Assembly (NCBI RefSeq): GCF_008124525.1
Contig: NZ_VNHJ01000007.1
Span: forward strand, 124,001-188,000
Reading direction: 5' to 3'
Length of the DNA stretch: 64,000 nt
Origin: Oceanicella actignis
GTDB lineage: Bacteria; Pseudomonadota; Alphaproteobacteria; Rhodobacterales; Rhodobacteraceae
The notes under the pieces were generated by a model. It was not told the DNA's origin and did not search any database. It worked only from the letters and a program-made list of their open reading frames with translations. Position 1 is the stretch's first letter. Each line of letters opens with the position of its first letter. The translations under genes and the position numbers were made by a program. Of the stretch, positions 18,319 through 26,535 are shown piece by piece.

Positions 18319-19251
18319 GTGGCGTCCGCGCGCCCCATCGCCGTCGATCTGAGCGCCGTCATCGTCGCGCTCGACGAAAGCGAGCGCGACGCGCAGCCGC
18401 TGGCGCTGGTGACCGATCAGGGGCGGCTGCCCAGCGTCGGCTACGATCCGGGGCGCGGCCGCACCCTGGCGCTGGCGCTGCGCGACAGCGTGCGCCGCAC
18501 CACGGGTCTGTCGCTGGGCTATATCGAGCAGCTCTACACCTTCGGCGACAGCGCCCGCGCCCCCGAGGACGACCCCGGCGCGCCGCATGTGGTCTCGATC
18601 GGCTATCTGGCGCTGACCCGCCGCGGCCCCGAGCCGCCGCCCGGCCACCAATGGGTCCCCTGGCGCCAGTTCTTTCCCTGGGAGGACCGCCGCGGCCCGG
18701 CCCCGGCGCTGGACGAAATCGAATCGCGGCTGCGCGTCTGGACCGAAGGCCGCGGCGCGGCCGAGCGCGAGCGCGCGCGGATGCTGTTCGGGCTGGACGG
18801 CGCGCCCTGGCGCGACGAGCTGACGCTCGAGCGTTACGAGCTGCTCTACGCCGCCGAGCTGGTCGAAGAGGCCTGGCGCGACCGCGGCGCGGCGCCGCCG
18901 CCCGATCTGCCGCGCCTTGGGCTGGCGGGCTGGCGCGACAACCGGCGCATCCTGGCCACGGGCGTCAGCCGCCTGCGCGGCAAGCTCAAATACCGCCCCG
19001 TCCTGTTCGAGCTGATGCCCGACGAGTTCACCCTGTTCGAGCTGCAGCGCGCCGCCGAGGCTGTGTCGGGCGTGCCGCTGCACAAGCAGAACTTCCGCCG
19101 CATGGTCGAGAAATCGGGGCTGGTCGAGCCCACCGGGCGCACCTCGTCGCGGCTCGGCGGACGGCCGGCGGCGCTGTTCCGCTTCGTCTCGGACGGGCGC
19201 TGGGAACGCGGCCTGGTCCCCGTGCGTTTCGGCGGCGCCCGGCGCGGCTGA
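18319..19251 (+). CDS. NUDIX-like protein with C-terminal winged helix (NrtR-like/COG4111)
   Basis: A 310-residue protein starting at a GTG three bases after the HD gene. Residues about 8-140 look like a NUDIX fold, but the segment where the Nudix box should be (LALALRDSVRRTTGLSLGYIEQL) lacks the REXXEE glutamates needed to bind catalytic magnesium. Residues about 215-295 form a winged-helix-like domain (LMPDEFTLFELQRAAEAVSG...FRRMVEKSGLV), as in NrtR regulators, where the NUDIX domain senses ADP-ribose or a related NAD metabolite. It is therefore more likely a sensor or transcription regulator than a hydrolase. Its ligand and targets are unknown. Confidence 0.82.
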   Translation: MASARPIAVDLSAVIVALDESERDAQPLALVTDQGRLPSVGYDPGRGRTLALALRDSVRRTTGLSLGYIEQLYTFGDSARAPEDDPGAPHVVSIGYLALTRRGPEPPPGHQWVPWRQFFPWEDRRGPAPALDEIESRLRVWTEGRGAAERERARMLFGLDGAPWRDELTLERYELLYAAELVEEAWRDRGAAPPPDLPRLGLAGWRDNRRILATGVSRLRGKLKYRPVLFELMPDEFTLFELQRAAEAVSGVPLHKQNFRRMVEKSGLVEPTGRTSSRLGGRPAALFRFVSDGRWERGLVPVRFGGARRG

Positions 19252-19455
19252 GCGCGGGTCGCGGGCCGGCTGCGGCGCAGGCCCGCCGCCCCGGGCGGCG
19301 CGGGCGATCCGGCCCGGCGCGGGCGCAGAACCGGCCCCGGCCTCGCGGGCGGCATGCGAAAGCGGGCGGGACCTTGCCGGCGGACAAGGGGCGCAAGCGC
19401 CGGCCGGGCGTGGCTTGGCGCATGCCCGCGCAAGGCGCCCGAGGCGGCGCCGCGG

Positions 19456-20244
19456 TCAGGCGTCGGGGCCGCGCTCCTTGGCCGCCTTGCGCGCGCGCTG
19501 GAAGGCGTCCGAGAAGGCCGCCGCCAGAATGCCGGCGGGCACCGAGATCAGCGCGATCGAGCTGAGCATGGTGAACCCCGCGATCGCCTTGCCCAGCCCC
19601 GTCGCCGGCACCGCGTCGCCGTAGCCGACCGTGGTCAGCGTCGCCACCGCCCACCACATGGCGCGGGGAATCGAGCCGAAAACCTCGGGCTGGACCGCGC
19701 GCTCGGCCAGATACAGCCCCACCGCCGAACCCATGATCAGGATCAGCCCCAGCACGCCCGCCAGCGCCAGCTCGATGCCGCGCTCGCGGATCGCCCAGAC
19801 CAGTTCGCGCGTGGCCATGCCCACCGCCGATTCCCGCGTCAGGGCGAAGATGCGCAGGATGCGCGCCAGACGCAGCATCACCGCCCAGCTCACGTCATGG
19901 CCGATCAGCGCCTCGGACCACACCGCCGCCAGCGCCGCCAGGTCGATCAGCGCATGCCAGCGCAGCGCATAGCGCAGCCAGCCCCAGCGCCCGGAAAAAT
20001 CCGGCGCCAGCGGCTTGACCCACAGCCGCGCGACGTATTCGACCGTGAAGACGGCGGCCAGCGTCAGGCCGATCGCCGAGAGCGTCGGGCGCAGATGGGC
20101 CAGCGTCGGTTCCGTGCCGAGCGCCGCGCAGGCGACCGAGACCAGCACCAGCGCCAGGATCAGGCGGTTGAGCGGCGACACCCCCTCGCCGCGCCAAGCG
20201 TCGAGATCCAGCTGGCGATAGAGCCGCTCGCGAAGGCGCTCCAC
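19456..20244 (-). CDS. Voltage-gated potassium-type ion channel
   Basis: A 262-residue six-helix cation channel. An S4-like helix with spaced arginines (MLRLARILRIFALTR, about 141-155) is the likely voltage sensor. The pore loop contains the potassium selectivity filter TTVGYGD (about 216-222), followed by the S6 helix. It acts as a tetramer in the inner membrane. The upstream acyl-CoA synthetase gene ends three bases before its ATG, so they are co-transcribed, though no functional link is evident. The C-terminus is a short charged tail without an RCK domain. Confidence 0.93.
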   Translation of the reverse strand: MERLRERLYRQLDLDAWRGEGVSPLNRLILALVLVSVACAALGTEPTLAHLRPTLSAIGLTLAAVFTVEYVARLWVKPLAPDFSGRWGWLRYALRWHALIDLAALAAVWSEALIGHDVSWAVMLRLARILRIFALTRESAVGMATRELVWAIRERGIELALAGVLGLILIMGSAVGLYLAERAVQPEVFGSIPRAMWWAVATLTTVGYGDAVPATGLGKAIAGFTMLSSIALISVPAGILAAAFSDAFQRARKAAKERGPDA

Positions 20245-20247
20245 GGC

Positions 20248-21864
20248 TCAGAGTTCCCGCGCGCGCGCGCGCAGCTCGAACTTCTGGATCTTGCCGGTCG
20301 AGGTCTTGGGCAGCGGGCCGAACACCACCTTGCGCGGCGCCTTGAAATGGGCCAGATGCGCGCGGCAATGGGCGATCAGCTCGGCCTCGTCGGCCCGGGC
20401 GCCCTCGCGCAGCTCGACGAAGGCGCAGGGGGTTTCGCCCCATTTCTCGTCGGGCTTGGCCACCACCGCGCAGAAGGCCACGGCCGGATGCCGGTAAAGC
20501 GCCTCTTCGACCTCGATCGAGGAGATGTTCTCGCCGCCCGAGATGATGATGTCCTTCGAGCGGTCCTTGAGCTGGATGTAGCCGTCCGGGTGCCGCACCG
20601 CCAGATCGCCCGACCAGAACCAGCCGCCGCGAAAGGCCTTGGCCGTGGCCTCGGGGTTCTTGAAGTAGCCCTTCATCACCACGTTGCCGCGGAAGCAGAC
20701 CTCGCCCATCGTCTGGCCGTCGGCGGGCACGGGCTTCATGGTCTCGGGGTCGAGCACCTCGAGCGCCTCGAGCGCGGCGTAGCGCACCCCCTGCCGGGCC
20801 TTGAGCCGCGCCTGCTCGGCCGGCGGCAGGGCGTCCCATTCGGGCTTCCACTCGTTGATGACGGCGGGGCCGTAGACCTCGGTCAGCCCGTAGACATGCG
20901 TGACGCGAAAACCCGCCGCCGCCATCGCCGCCAGCACCGCCTCGGGGGGCGGGGCGGCGGCGGTCCAGAACTCGACGGGATGGGGCAGCGGGCGCTTCTC
21001 GCTCTCATCGGCGTTCAGAAGCGTCGACATCACGATGGGCGCGCCGCACATGTGCGTGACCCCGTGGCGGGCGATGGCGTCGTAGATCGCGCCCGCGCGC
21101 ACCTGCCGCAGGCACACATGCGTGCCCGCCTTGGCCGCGATCGACCACGGAAAGCACCAGCCGTTGCAGTGGAACATGGGCAGCGTCCACAGATAGACCG
21201 GGCGGTCGCGCATGCCCGCATGCAGAACGTTGCCCGTGGCCAGCAGCATGGCGCCGCGGTGATGATAGACCACGCCCTTGGGATCGCCCGTGGTGCCCGA
21301 GGTGTAGTTGAGGCTGATGGCGTCCCACTCGTCCTGCGGGCCGGGGGCGGCGAAGTCGGGATCGCCCGCGGCGAGGAAGGCCTCGTAATCCTCGCCCTCG
21401 GCCTCGGCCGGCGCCGTGGGATCGCGCCAGACGATGACGCGCGGGCGAACGCGCGCCAGCGCCAGCGCCTCGTTGGCCAGCCCGGCCAGCTCGGCGTCCA
21501 CCAGCAGCACCCTGGTCTCGGCATGGTCGAGGATGAACGCCACCCCCGCCGGATCGAGGCGCGTGTTGATGGCGTTGAGCACCGCCCCCAGCATGGGCAC
21601 GCCGAAATGGGCCTCGAGCATGGGCGGCGTGTTGAGCAGCAGCGCCGACACCACGTCGTCCCGCCCCACCCCGGCGGCCGCCAGCGCCGAGGCCAGCCGG
21701 CGCGAGCGCGCCGCGAACTGCGCCCAGGTGAAGCGCATGTCGCCGTGGATCACCGCCTCGCGGTCGGGAAAGACCTGCGCCGCGCGGTCCAGAAGGCTCA
21801 GCGGCGTCAGCGGCTGGTGGTTGGCGGCGCATTTGTCCAGGTCGCGCTGGAAGGCGTCGTTCAT
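20248..21864 (-). CDS. AMP-forming acyl-CoA synthetase (medium-chain/DmdB-like)
   Basis: A 538-residue ANL-family ligase that activates a carboxylic acid with ATP to the acyl-adenylate and then the CoA thioester. The P-loop YTSGTTGDPKGV, the VYGLTEVYGP motif, the GELxxRG-equivalent GEVCFRGN, the WFWSGDLAV motif and the catalytic C-terminal lysine in STGKIQKFEL are all intact. The pattern resembles the medium-chain and methylmercaptopropionate-CoA ligases of marine Rhodobacterales, but substrate choice cannot be read from sequence. The ATG at 21864 fits the family start; it is divergent from an SDR gene across a palindromic 168 bp gap. Confidence 0.92.
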   Translation of the reverse strand: MNDAFQRDLDKCAANHQPLTPLSLLDRAAQVFPDREAVIHGDMRFTWAQFAARSRRLASALAAAGVGRDDVVSALLLNTPPMLEAHFGVPMLGAVLNAINTRLDPAGVAFILDHAETRVLLVDAELAGLANEALALARVRPRVIVWRDPTAPAEAEGEDYEAFLAAGDPDFAAPGPQDEWDAISLNYTSGTTGDPKGVVYHHRGAMLLATGNVLHAGMRDRPVYLWTLPMFHCNGWCFPWSIAAKAGTHVCLRQVRAGAIYDAIARHGVTHMCGAPIVMSTLLNADESEKRPLPHPVEFWTAAAPPPEAVLAAMAAAGFRVTHVYGLTEVYGPAVINEWKPEWDALPPAEQARLKARQGVRYAALEALEVLDPETMKPVPADGQTMGEVCFRGNVVMKGYFKNPEATAKAFRGGWFWSGDLAVRHPDGYIQLKDRSKDIIISGGENISSIEVEEALYRHPAVAFCAVVAKPDEKWGETPCAFVELREGARADEAELIAHCRAHLAHFKAPRKVVFGPLPKTSTGKIQKFELRARAREL

Positions 21865-21916
21865 GGTCGGGGTCTCCGCGTCATGGCGCATCGGGGCGTG
21901 CGGCGCATATTCGCCG

Positions 21917-21938
21917 CCTTGCGCGGCCATGCGCAAGG
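21917..21938. promoter_or_regulatory. Inverted repeat in the divergent acyl-CoA synthetase/SDR promoter region
   Basis: CCTTGCGC (21917-21924) and GCGCAAGG (21931-21938) are perfect 8-bp arms around a six-base centre. The symmetrical place between two divergent starts (21864 and 22033) suits a shared operator. Confidence 0.4.
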
Positions 21939-22032
21939 GGCCGCGCGCCCTCGCCAGGCGGGCCGCGTTCGGCTAGGGTCCGCCCCGGCCGGCCGCTTCC
22001 CCGCCGGCGCGAAAGAACACGGAGATCTTCCG

Positions 22033-22848
22033 ATGACCGATCTGCTCGAGGGCAAGACCGCCATCGTCACCGGGGCCGCCCATGGCGTCGGCCGCGCCGC
22101 GGCGCGCCGGCTGGCGCGGGCCGGCGCGCGCGTCGTCGCCTCGGACCGCGATCACGACGCGCTGGCGCGCACGGTGGCGCAGATCGTCGAGGATGGCGGC
22201 CAGGCGGTCGCCTTCGCCTGCGACATGCGCGGCGCGCTCAGCGCCTCGAACCTGATCGCCTCGACGCTGGACGCCTACGGGCGGCTGGACATTCTGGTGA
22301 ACGCGGCGCGCTCGGTGGTGCCGGGAACCTTTCCGGACGGCGACGACGGCGCCCTGCAGGACGCCTTCGACGCCAACGTCCGCTCGGCCTATGTGATGAG
22401 CCGCGCGGCCGCGCGGCGCATGATCGCGCAGGCCGAGGCCGACCCGCAAGAGGGCCGCGGGCGCTGCGCGGGGGCGATCGTGAACATCTCGTCCATCGCC
22501 GCGCAGCGCACGATCCCCGAGCTGCTGCACTATTCGGTCAGCTGCGCCGCGCTCGACCAGATGACGCGGGCCATGGCGGTGGCCCTGGCGCCGCACCGCA
22601 TCCGGGTGAACGCGGTGGCGCTGGGCAGCGTGATGACGGCCAGCCTGCGCGACGCGCTGCGCGAGCGCGCCGAGCTGCGCGAGGAACTTGTGCGCGTCAC
22701 CCCGCTGGGCCGAATCGCCGAGCCCGACGAGGCCGCCGAGGCGGTGCTCTACCTCGCGTCCGAGCGCTCGAGCTTCGTCACCGGGCAGGTGCTGAGCGTG
22801 GACGGCGGACGCACCGTGCTGGACCCGCTGAGCGCGCCCGCCCACTGA
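22033..22848 (+). CDS. Short-chain dehydrogenase-like protein with altered active site
   Basis: A 271-residue SDR-fold protein. The nucleotide-binding loop TGAAHGVG (13-20), the Ser of NISSIA (about 154), and the RIRVNAVALGSV strand and C-terminal GQVLSVDGG are typical. Two signature spots differ: the NNAG motif reads NAAR (90-93), and the catalytic YxxxK reads Tyr167-SVS-Cys171, so the lysine that lowers the tyrosine pKa is a cysteine. Normal dehydrogenase activity is doubtful. It may bind a nucleotide without catalysis or use other chemistry. It is divergent from the acyl-CoA synthetase gene and has a GGAG ribosome site. The reading is clear at codon level (AGC TGC GCC). Confidence 0.88.
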   Translation: MTDLLEGKTAIVTGAAHGVGRAAARRLARAGARVVASDRDHDALARTVAQIVEDGGQAVAFACDMRGALSASNLIASTLDAYGRLDILVNAARSVVPGTFPDGDDGALQDAFDANVRSAYVMSRAAARRMIAQAEADPQEGRGRCAGAIVNISSIAAQRTIPELLHYSVSCAALDQMTRAMAVALAPHRIRVNAVALGSVMTASLRDALRERAELREELVRVTPLGRIAEPDEAAEAVLYLASERSSFVTGQVLSVDGGRTVLDPLSAPAH

Positions 22849-22965
22849 CGCGCCGCGCGCGGCGGCGGCCGGACGCCGGGTCGGCCCGAGATCGCGCCGC
22901 CCCCGCCGCGCCATGCCCCCGGCGCGGCGCGCATGACGGGGGCGGATGGGCCGCGCGGCCGCGCG

Positions 22966-23289
22966 TCATTCAAGACATTGATAGGTGCGGATCACCGTCG
23001 TCCGAAGGCAGGTTCCATAGCCGTCGGACACGTCGCAGCGCGTGCGCACGCCCTCGTAACCCTCGGCGCGCGCGTAGCCCCATTGCCGGCAGCGCCTGCT
23101 CGCGGCGTCCTCGGCGGCGGTCCAATCGACCACCGGCTTCTCGAAAAGGCCCACCTGATAGGCCATCTCGATCGCCGCATCCGCGCGGCTGCCGCCGATC
23201 GGAACCGGCGTCTTGGCCACGTTCTGCGCGCACGCGCCGGTCATGGACGCAAACGCCAAAAGCAGGATCGGCTTGATGCCCGGGCGCAT
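22966..23289 (-). CDS. YecR-like lipoprotein
   Basis: A 107-residue exported protein of the YecR-like lipoprotein family. A signal peptide of about 19 residues ends in MTGAC, a tolerable lipobox with Cys20. The mature part has the family's GGSRADAAIEM, VGLFEKPVVDW and RRCRQWGYA blocks, and four further cysteines that could form disulfides in the periplasm. Its function is unknown in this and other bacteria. It has an AGGAGG ribosome site directly upstream of the ATG (minus strand, ending near 23296). It is convergent with the SDR gene and stands as its own transcript. Confidence 0.85.
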   Translation of the reverse strand: MRPGIKPILLLAFASMTGACAQNVAKTPVPIGGSRADAAIEMAYQVGLFEKPVVDWTAAEDAASRRCRQWGYARAEGYEGVRTRCDVSDGYGTCLRTTVIRTYQCLE

Positions 23290-23474
23290 GAACTTACCTC
23301 CTGAAGCGAAATATCGCCCCTCGCAACTCTACCTATACGGGCACACAACCTGAACGGCAAACCCCATTTTCCCATAGCACCTTCGCGTCGGCCGGGCCGC
23401 GGCGCGCGCCGCACCCTCGCCGGCCGTCGGCGCCCCTTCGGGGCCGCCCGGCGCCGCCGCCATGCCCTGCGCGC

Positions 23475-23512
23475 AAAAAAGCCCCGGCGGCGCCTTGCGG
23501 CGCGCCGGGGCG
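23475..23512 (-). terminator. Intrinsic terminator after trcR
   Basis: On the minus strand a long GC stem (GCCCCGGC...GCCGGGGC around a TTGC-type loop, 23481-23511) is followed at once by six T residues (23480-23475). It lies 23 bases after the trcR stop codon. Confidence 0.85.
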
Positions 23513-23534
23513 CGGTCGGGCGGGGCCGGGCCGG

Positions 23535-24293
23535 TCAGACGGGCTGGTCGTCCTCGTCGCCCTTGCCCTTGGGCAGGTTGAACAGCGCGTCCGGGTCGGC
23601 CGAGTCGGGATCCGCGTCGCGCGGATCGTCGGCATGTTCGACAAGGCTGAAATTCTCGAGCCCCGAGATCGCCGAGGGCATCCGCGGCGAGGGCTCGGCC
23701 GAAAGGCTTTCGTCGGTGGAAAGAAGGCTCATGCGCTCTTCGGCGGACATGACCTCTTCCTGCTCGCGGCGCTTGCGCTCGGCGGCCTTGCGCACGGCCT
23801 CGTCCAGCTCGGTCTGCTTGCACAGCCCCACCGCCACCGGATCGACCGGCACGATGTTGGCCGAGTTCCAGTGCGTGCGGTCGCGGATCGACTGGATGGT
23901 GGGCTTGGTGGTGCCGACCAGCTTCATGATCTGCGAGTCGCTCAGCTCGGGGTGATAGCGCACCAGCCAGGCGATGGCGGCCGGCCGGTCCTGCCGGCGG
24001 CTCAGCGGCGTGTAGCGCGGCCCCTTGCGCTTCTGCTCGCCCTCGGCGGCGGGGTTGCGCTTGAGGCGCAGCCGGGCCTTGGGATCGGCCTCGCAGCGCT
24101 TGATCTCTTCGGGGTCGAGCTGGTTGTTCGCGATCGGATCGAACCCCTTCATGCCCACGGCCACCTCGCCATCCGCGATGCCGTTGACCTCGAGCTCGTG
24201 CAGGCCGGTGAACTCGGCGATCTGCTTGAAGGTCAGGCTGGTGTTCTCCACCAGCCACACGGCGGTGGCCTTGGGCATCAGCGGCAGCGTCAT
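23535..24293 (-). CDS. trcR: DUF1013 family cell-cycle transcriptional regulator TrcR
   Basis: A 252-residue member of the DUF1013/TrcR family, restricted to alphaproteobacteria and linked to RNA polymerase and cell-cycle-phased transcription. The hallmark opening MTLPLMPKATAVWLVENT, then LTFKQIAEFTGLHELEV (first helix-turn-helix) and HPELSDSQIMKLVGTTKPTIQSI (second) are conserved; WNSANIVPVDPVAVGLC follows. The C-terminal 80 residues are charged and probably disordered. The ATG at 24293 was chosen from the family start; the frame continues 50 codons upstream into non-homologous sequence. It is a single-gene unit with its own terminator. Confidence 0.92.
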   Translation of the reverse strand: MTLPLMPKATAVWLVENTSLTFKQIAEFTGLHELEVNGIADGEVAVGMKGFDPIANNQLDPEEIKRCEADPKARLRLKRNPAAEGEQKRKGPRYTPLSRRQDRPAAIAWLVRYHPELSDSQIMKLVGTTKPTIQSIRDRTHWNSANIVPVDPVAVGLCKQTELDEAVRKAAERKRREQEEVMSAEERMSLLSTDESLSAEPSPRMPSAISGLENFSLVEHADDPRDADPDSADPDALFNLPKGKGDEDDQPV

Positions 24294-24423
24294 CGTTCTA
24301 GTCTCCATGCAACATACGGCTTCGCCGCGGTCCGAGAACCAGGCGGGAGGTCCGGCTGAGGTTTTCGCGGGGGAGCTTCGCCGGTTATATAGCCATGATC
24401 GAGACCGAACGAAAGGGTCAAAC

Positions 24424-25062
24424 ATGCGCCTTCTGCTCGCCATCGCCGCCTTCTGGGCGCTTTCGGGGCCGATTCTGGCCGATCGGCAAAGGCCGGCGGG
24501 CGATTTCGACCATTACATCCTGGCCCTGAGCTGGTCGCCCGCCTGGTGCGCCCAGGAGGGGCGCGCGCGCGGCGCCGAACAATGCGCGCCCGGGCGGCGG
24601 CTGGGATTCGTGCTGCACGGGCTCTGGCCGCAATACGAGCGCGGCTGGCCCGCCTGGTGCCGGTCCGGGCGCCGCGACCCCAGCCGCGCCGAAAGCGCCG
24701 CCATGGCCGACATCATGGGATCGGCCGGGCTGGCCTGGCACCAGTGGAAGAAGCACGGGCGCTGCACCGGGCTGAGCGCGGGCGACTACTACGCGCTGAT
24801 GCGCCAGGCCTGGGCGCGCGTCGTCCGCCCCGAGGCGCTGCGCCGCCTCGAGCGCGCGGTGCGCATCGACGCGCGGGTGATCGAGCAGGCCTTCCTCGAG
24901 GCGAACCCCGAGCTGACGCCCGACGCGATCACCATCGTCTGCCGCGACGGAGCGATTCGCGAGGTGCGAATCTGCCTGAACAAGGACCTGTCCCCGCGGC
25001 CCTGCGCGCCCGAAAGCGCGCGCGATTGCCGGGGGATGGCCAGGCTTGACCCGCCGCGCTGA
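24424..25062 (+). CDS. Ribonuclease T2 family protein
   Basis: A 212-residue exported protein: signal peptide 1-19 (cleavage after ILA) then an RNase T2 fold. The first catalytic block GFVLHGLWPQY holds His65. The second reads WHQWKKHGRC with Lys110 and His111; the position normally Glu (HEWxKHG) is Gln107. Enzymes of this family cleave RNA through 2',3'-cyclic phosphates in the periplasm or outside the cell; loss of the Glu general acid/base may lower activity or be a lineage variant. Several cysteines (42, 54, 79, 114) suit disulfides. It is divergent from trcR, with an AT-rich TTATAT -10-like box at 24385-24390. Confidence 0.88.
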   Translation: MRLLLAIAAFWALSGPILADRQRPAGDFDHYILALSWSPAWCAQEGRARGAEQCAPGRRLGFVLHGLWPQYERGWPAWCRSGRRDPSRAESAAMADIMGSAGLAWHQWKKHGRCTGLSAGDYYALMRQAWARVVRPEALRRLERAVRIDARVIEQAFLEANPELTPDAITIVCRDGAIREVRICLNKDLSPRPCAPESARDCRGMARLDPPR

Positions 25063-25114
25063 CGAAATTTCGCGAACGGGACAAGAACACCCCGCCCGAC
25101 CGCGCCGCGACCCC

Positions 25115-25143
25115 TTGACGCGCCCCGAGGCGGGCCTTCTAGG
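25115..25143 (+). promoter_or_regulatory. Likely promoter of the 64-residue ORF
   Basis: TTGACG (25115-25120) and TCTAGG (25138-25143) are 17 bases apart, about 45 bases ahead of the ATG at 25187. The layout resembles the TTGACG-17-TAGCTT pair seen ahead of the acyl-CoA dehydrogenase gene. Confidence 0.45.
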
Positions 25144-25186
25144 TTGAGTCGGTCACGCCACGTTCACCGACGCGAGGACGCCAGGA

Positions 25187-25381
25187 ATGCGCCATTTGCG
25201 GCTTGTCGAGCTGGAACAGCACTGCACCGCCCCCGACGCCTCGACCGCCGAGCGCGCCGCGCTGGCCCGGATCCTGATCTGGGCGCGCGCCGAAGCCGAA
25301 AGCATGGGCTGCGAGGGCGCCGCGGCGCATCTGCGCGCGGCGCTCTTGTGCATTCACGGCAAGTCCGACGCCCAGTCCTGA
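25187..25381 (+). CDS. Small hypothetical protein (64 aa)
   Basis: Unrecognised 64-residue soluble protein, mostly helical: a short strand-like start (MRHLRLVEL), then two amphipathic helices rich in Ala, Arg and Glu, with Cys13, Cys42 and Cys54. It has a fair AGGA ribosome site and a promoter-like TTGACG-17-TCTAGG upstream, which argues for a real gene. It sits alone between RNase T2 (same strand) and a convergent quinone oxidoreductase gene. Confidence 0.6.
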   Translation: MRHLRLVELEQHCTAPDASTAERAALARILIWARAEAESMGCEGAAAHLRAALLCIHGKSDAQS

Positions 25382-25448
25382 CGCTGCGTCACCCTCACCT
25401 GACGCGGCGCGCCGGCCCCGCGGCGCGCCGTGACGCCGGCCGCGCCGG

Positions 25449-26447
25449 TCAGACCGTCAGCACGATCTTGCCCATATGCGCCGAGCTTTCCATCAGCTCG
25501 TGCGCCCTGGCCGCCTCGGCCAGCGGGAAGGTCGCGTGCACGCGCGGACCCACGCGCCCGGCCTCGATCAGCGGCCAGACATGCGCCTCGAGCGCGCGGG
25601 CGATGGCCGCCTTGGCCTCGATCGACTGCGGGCGCAGCGTCGAGCCGGTGATCGTCAGCCGCCGCACCATCACCGGCGCGAAGTTGAGCGTCGCCTTCGA
25701 CCCGCCCAGGAAGGCGATCATCACCAGCCGCCCGTCATCGGCCAGCGCCGCCACGTCGCGGGCCAGATACTCGCCCCCCACCATGTCCAGGATCACGTCC
25801 ACGCCGCGCCCGCCGGTCGCGCCGCGCACCGCCTCGACGAAATCCTCGGTCTTGTAGTTGATCGCCAGCTCGGCCCCGAGCGCGCGGCAGAAGGCGGCCT
25901 TTTCCTCCGAGCCGACCGTGGCGAAGACGCGCGCGCCGAAGGCCCGCGCCAGCTGGATCGCGGTCGAGCCGATGCCCGACGAGCCGCCATGGACCAGAAA
26001 GGTCTCGCCGTCGCGCAGCCGGGCGCGGTCGAAGACGTTGGTCCAGACGGTGAAGAAGGTTTCGGGCAGCGCCGCGGCCTCGACCGCCGTCAGCCCCGCA
26101 GGGATGGGCAGCGCGTGATCGGCATGGGTCAGCGCGTATTCGGCATAGCCGCCGCCGGGCAGCAGAGCGCACACCCGGTCGCCCGGCTTCCAGCGGTCGA
26201 CGCCGGGCCCGACCGCGACGACCTGGCCCGCGCATTCGAGCCCCGGCAGATCCGAGGCCCCCGGCGGCGGCGGATAGGCCCCCGCGCGCTGCAGGACGTC
26301 GGGCCGGTTGACGCCGGCCGCCTCGACCTTGATCAGGATCTGCCCCTGCTCGGGCGTCGGGATCGGACGCCGCGCGGGGGTCAGCGCCTCGGGGCCGCCG
26401 GGGCGCGCGATCTCGACCGCGAGCATGTCGGTGGGAAGGTCTTGCAT
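25449..26447 (-). CDS. NAD(P)H-quinone oxidoreductase (zinc-free MDR family)
   Basis: A 332-residue medium-chain dehydrogenase/reductase of the quinone oxidoreductase/PIG3-like group. The groove residues GVNRPDVLQRAGAYPPPPGASD and PGLECAGQVVAVG, and the NADPH fold VHGGSSGIGSTAIQLA (about 146-161) are typical; zinc ligands are absent, as expected. It likely reduces quinones or electrophilic enones using NADPH in the cytoplasm. Start ATG 26447 fits family length. It follows rlmN on the same strand after 88 bases, so the two may or may not share a transcript. Confidence 0.92.
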   Translation of the reverse strand: MQDLPTDMLAVEIARPGGPEALTPARRPIPTPEQGQILIKVEAAGVNRPDVLQRAGAYPPPPGASDLPGLECAGQVVAVGPGVDRWKPGDRVCALLPGGGYAEYALTHADHALPIPAGLTAVEAAALPETFFTVWTNVFDRARLRDGETFLVHGGSSGIGSTAIQLARAFGARVFATVGSEEKAAFCRALGAELAINYKTEDFVEAVRGATGGRGVDVILDMVGGEYLARDVAALADDGRLVMIAFLGGSKATLNFAPVMVRRLTITGSTLRPQSIEAKAAIARALEAHVWPLIEAGRVGPRVHATFPLAEAARAHELMESSAHMGKIVLTV

Positions 26448-26535
26448 CTGGGTTCTCCGCTGCGCGCCTGGCCGGCGCCGTCGCGCCATCAATGCCCGAC
26501 CCGCCCCCCGCGCGGCAAGCCCCGCGCGGCCCGTT

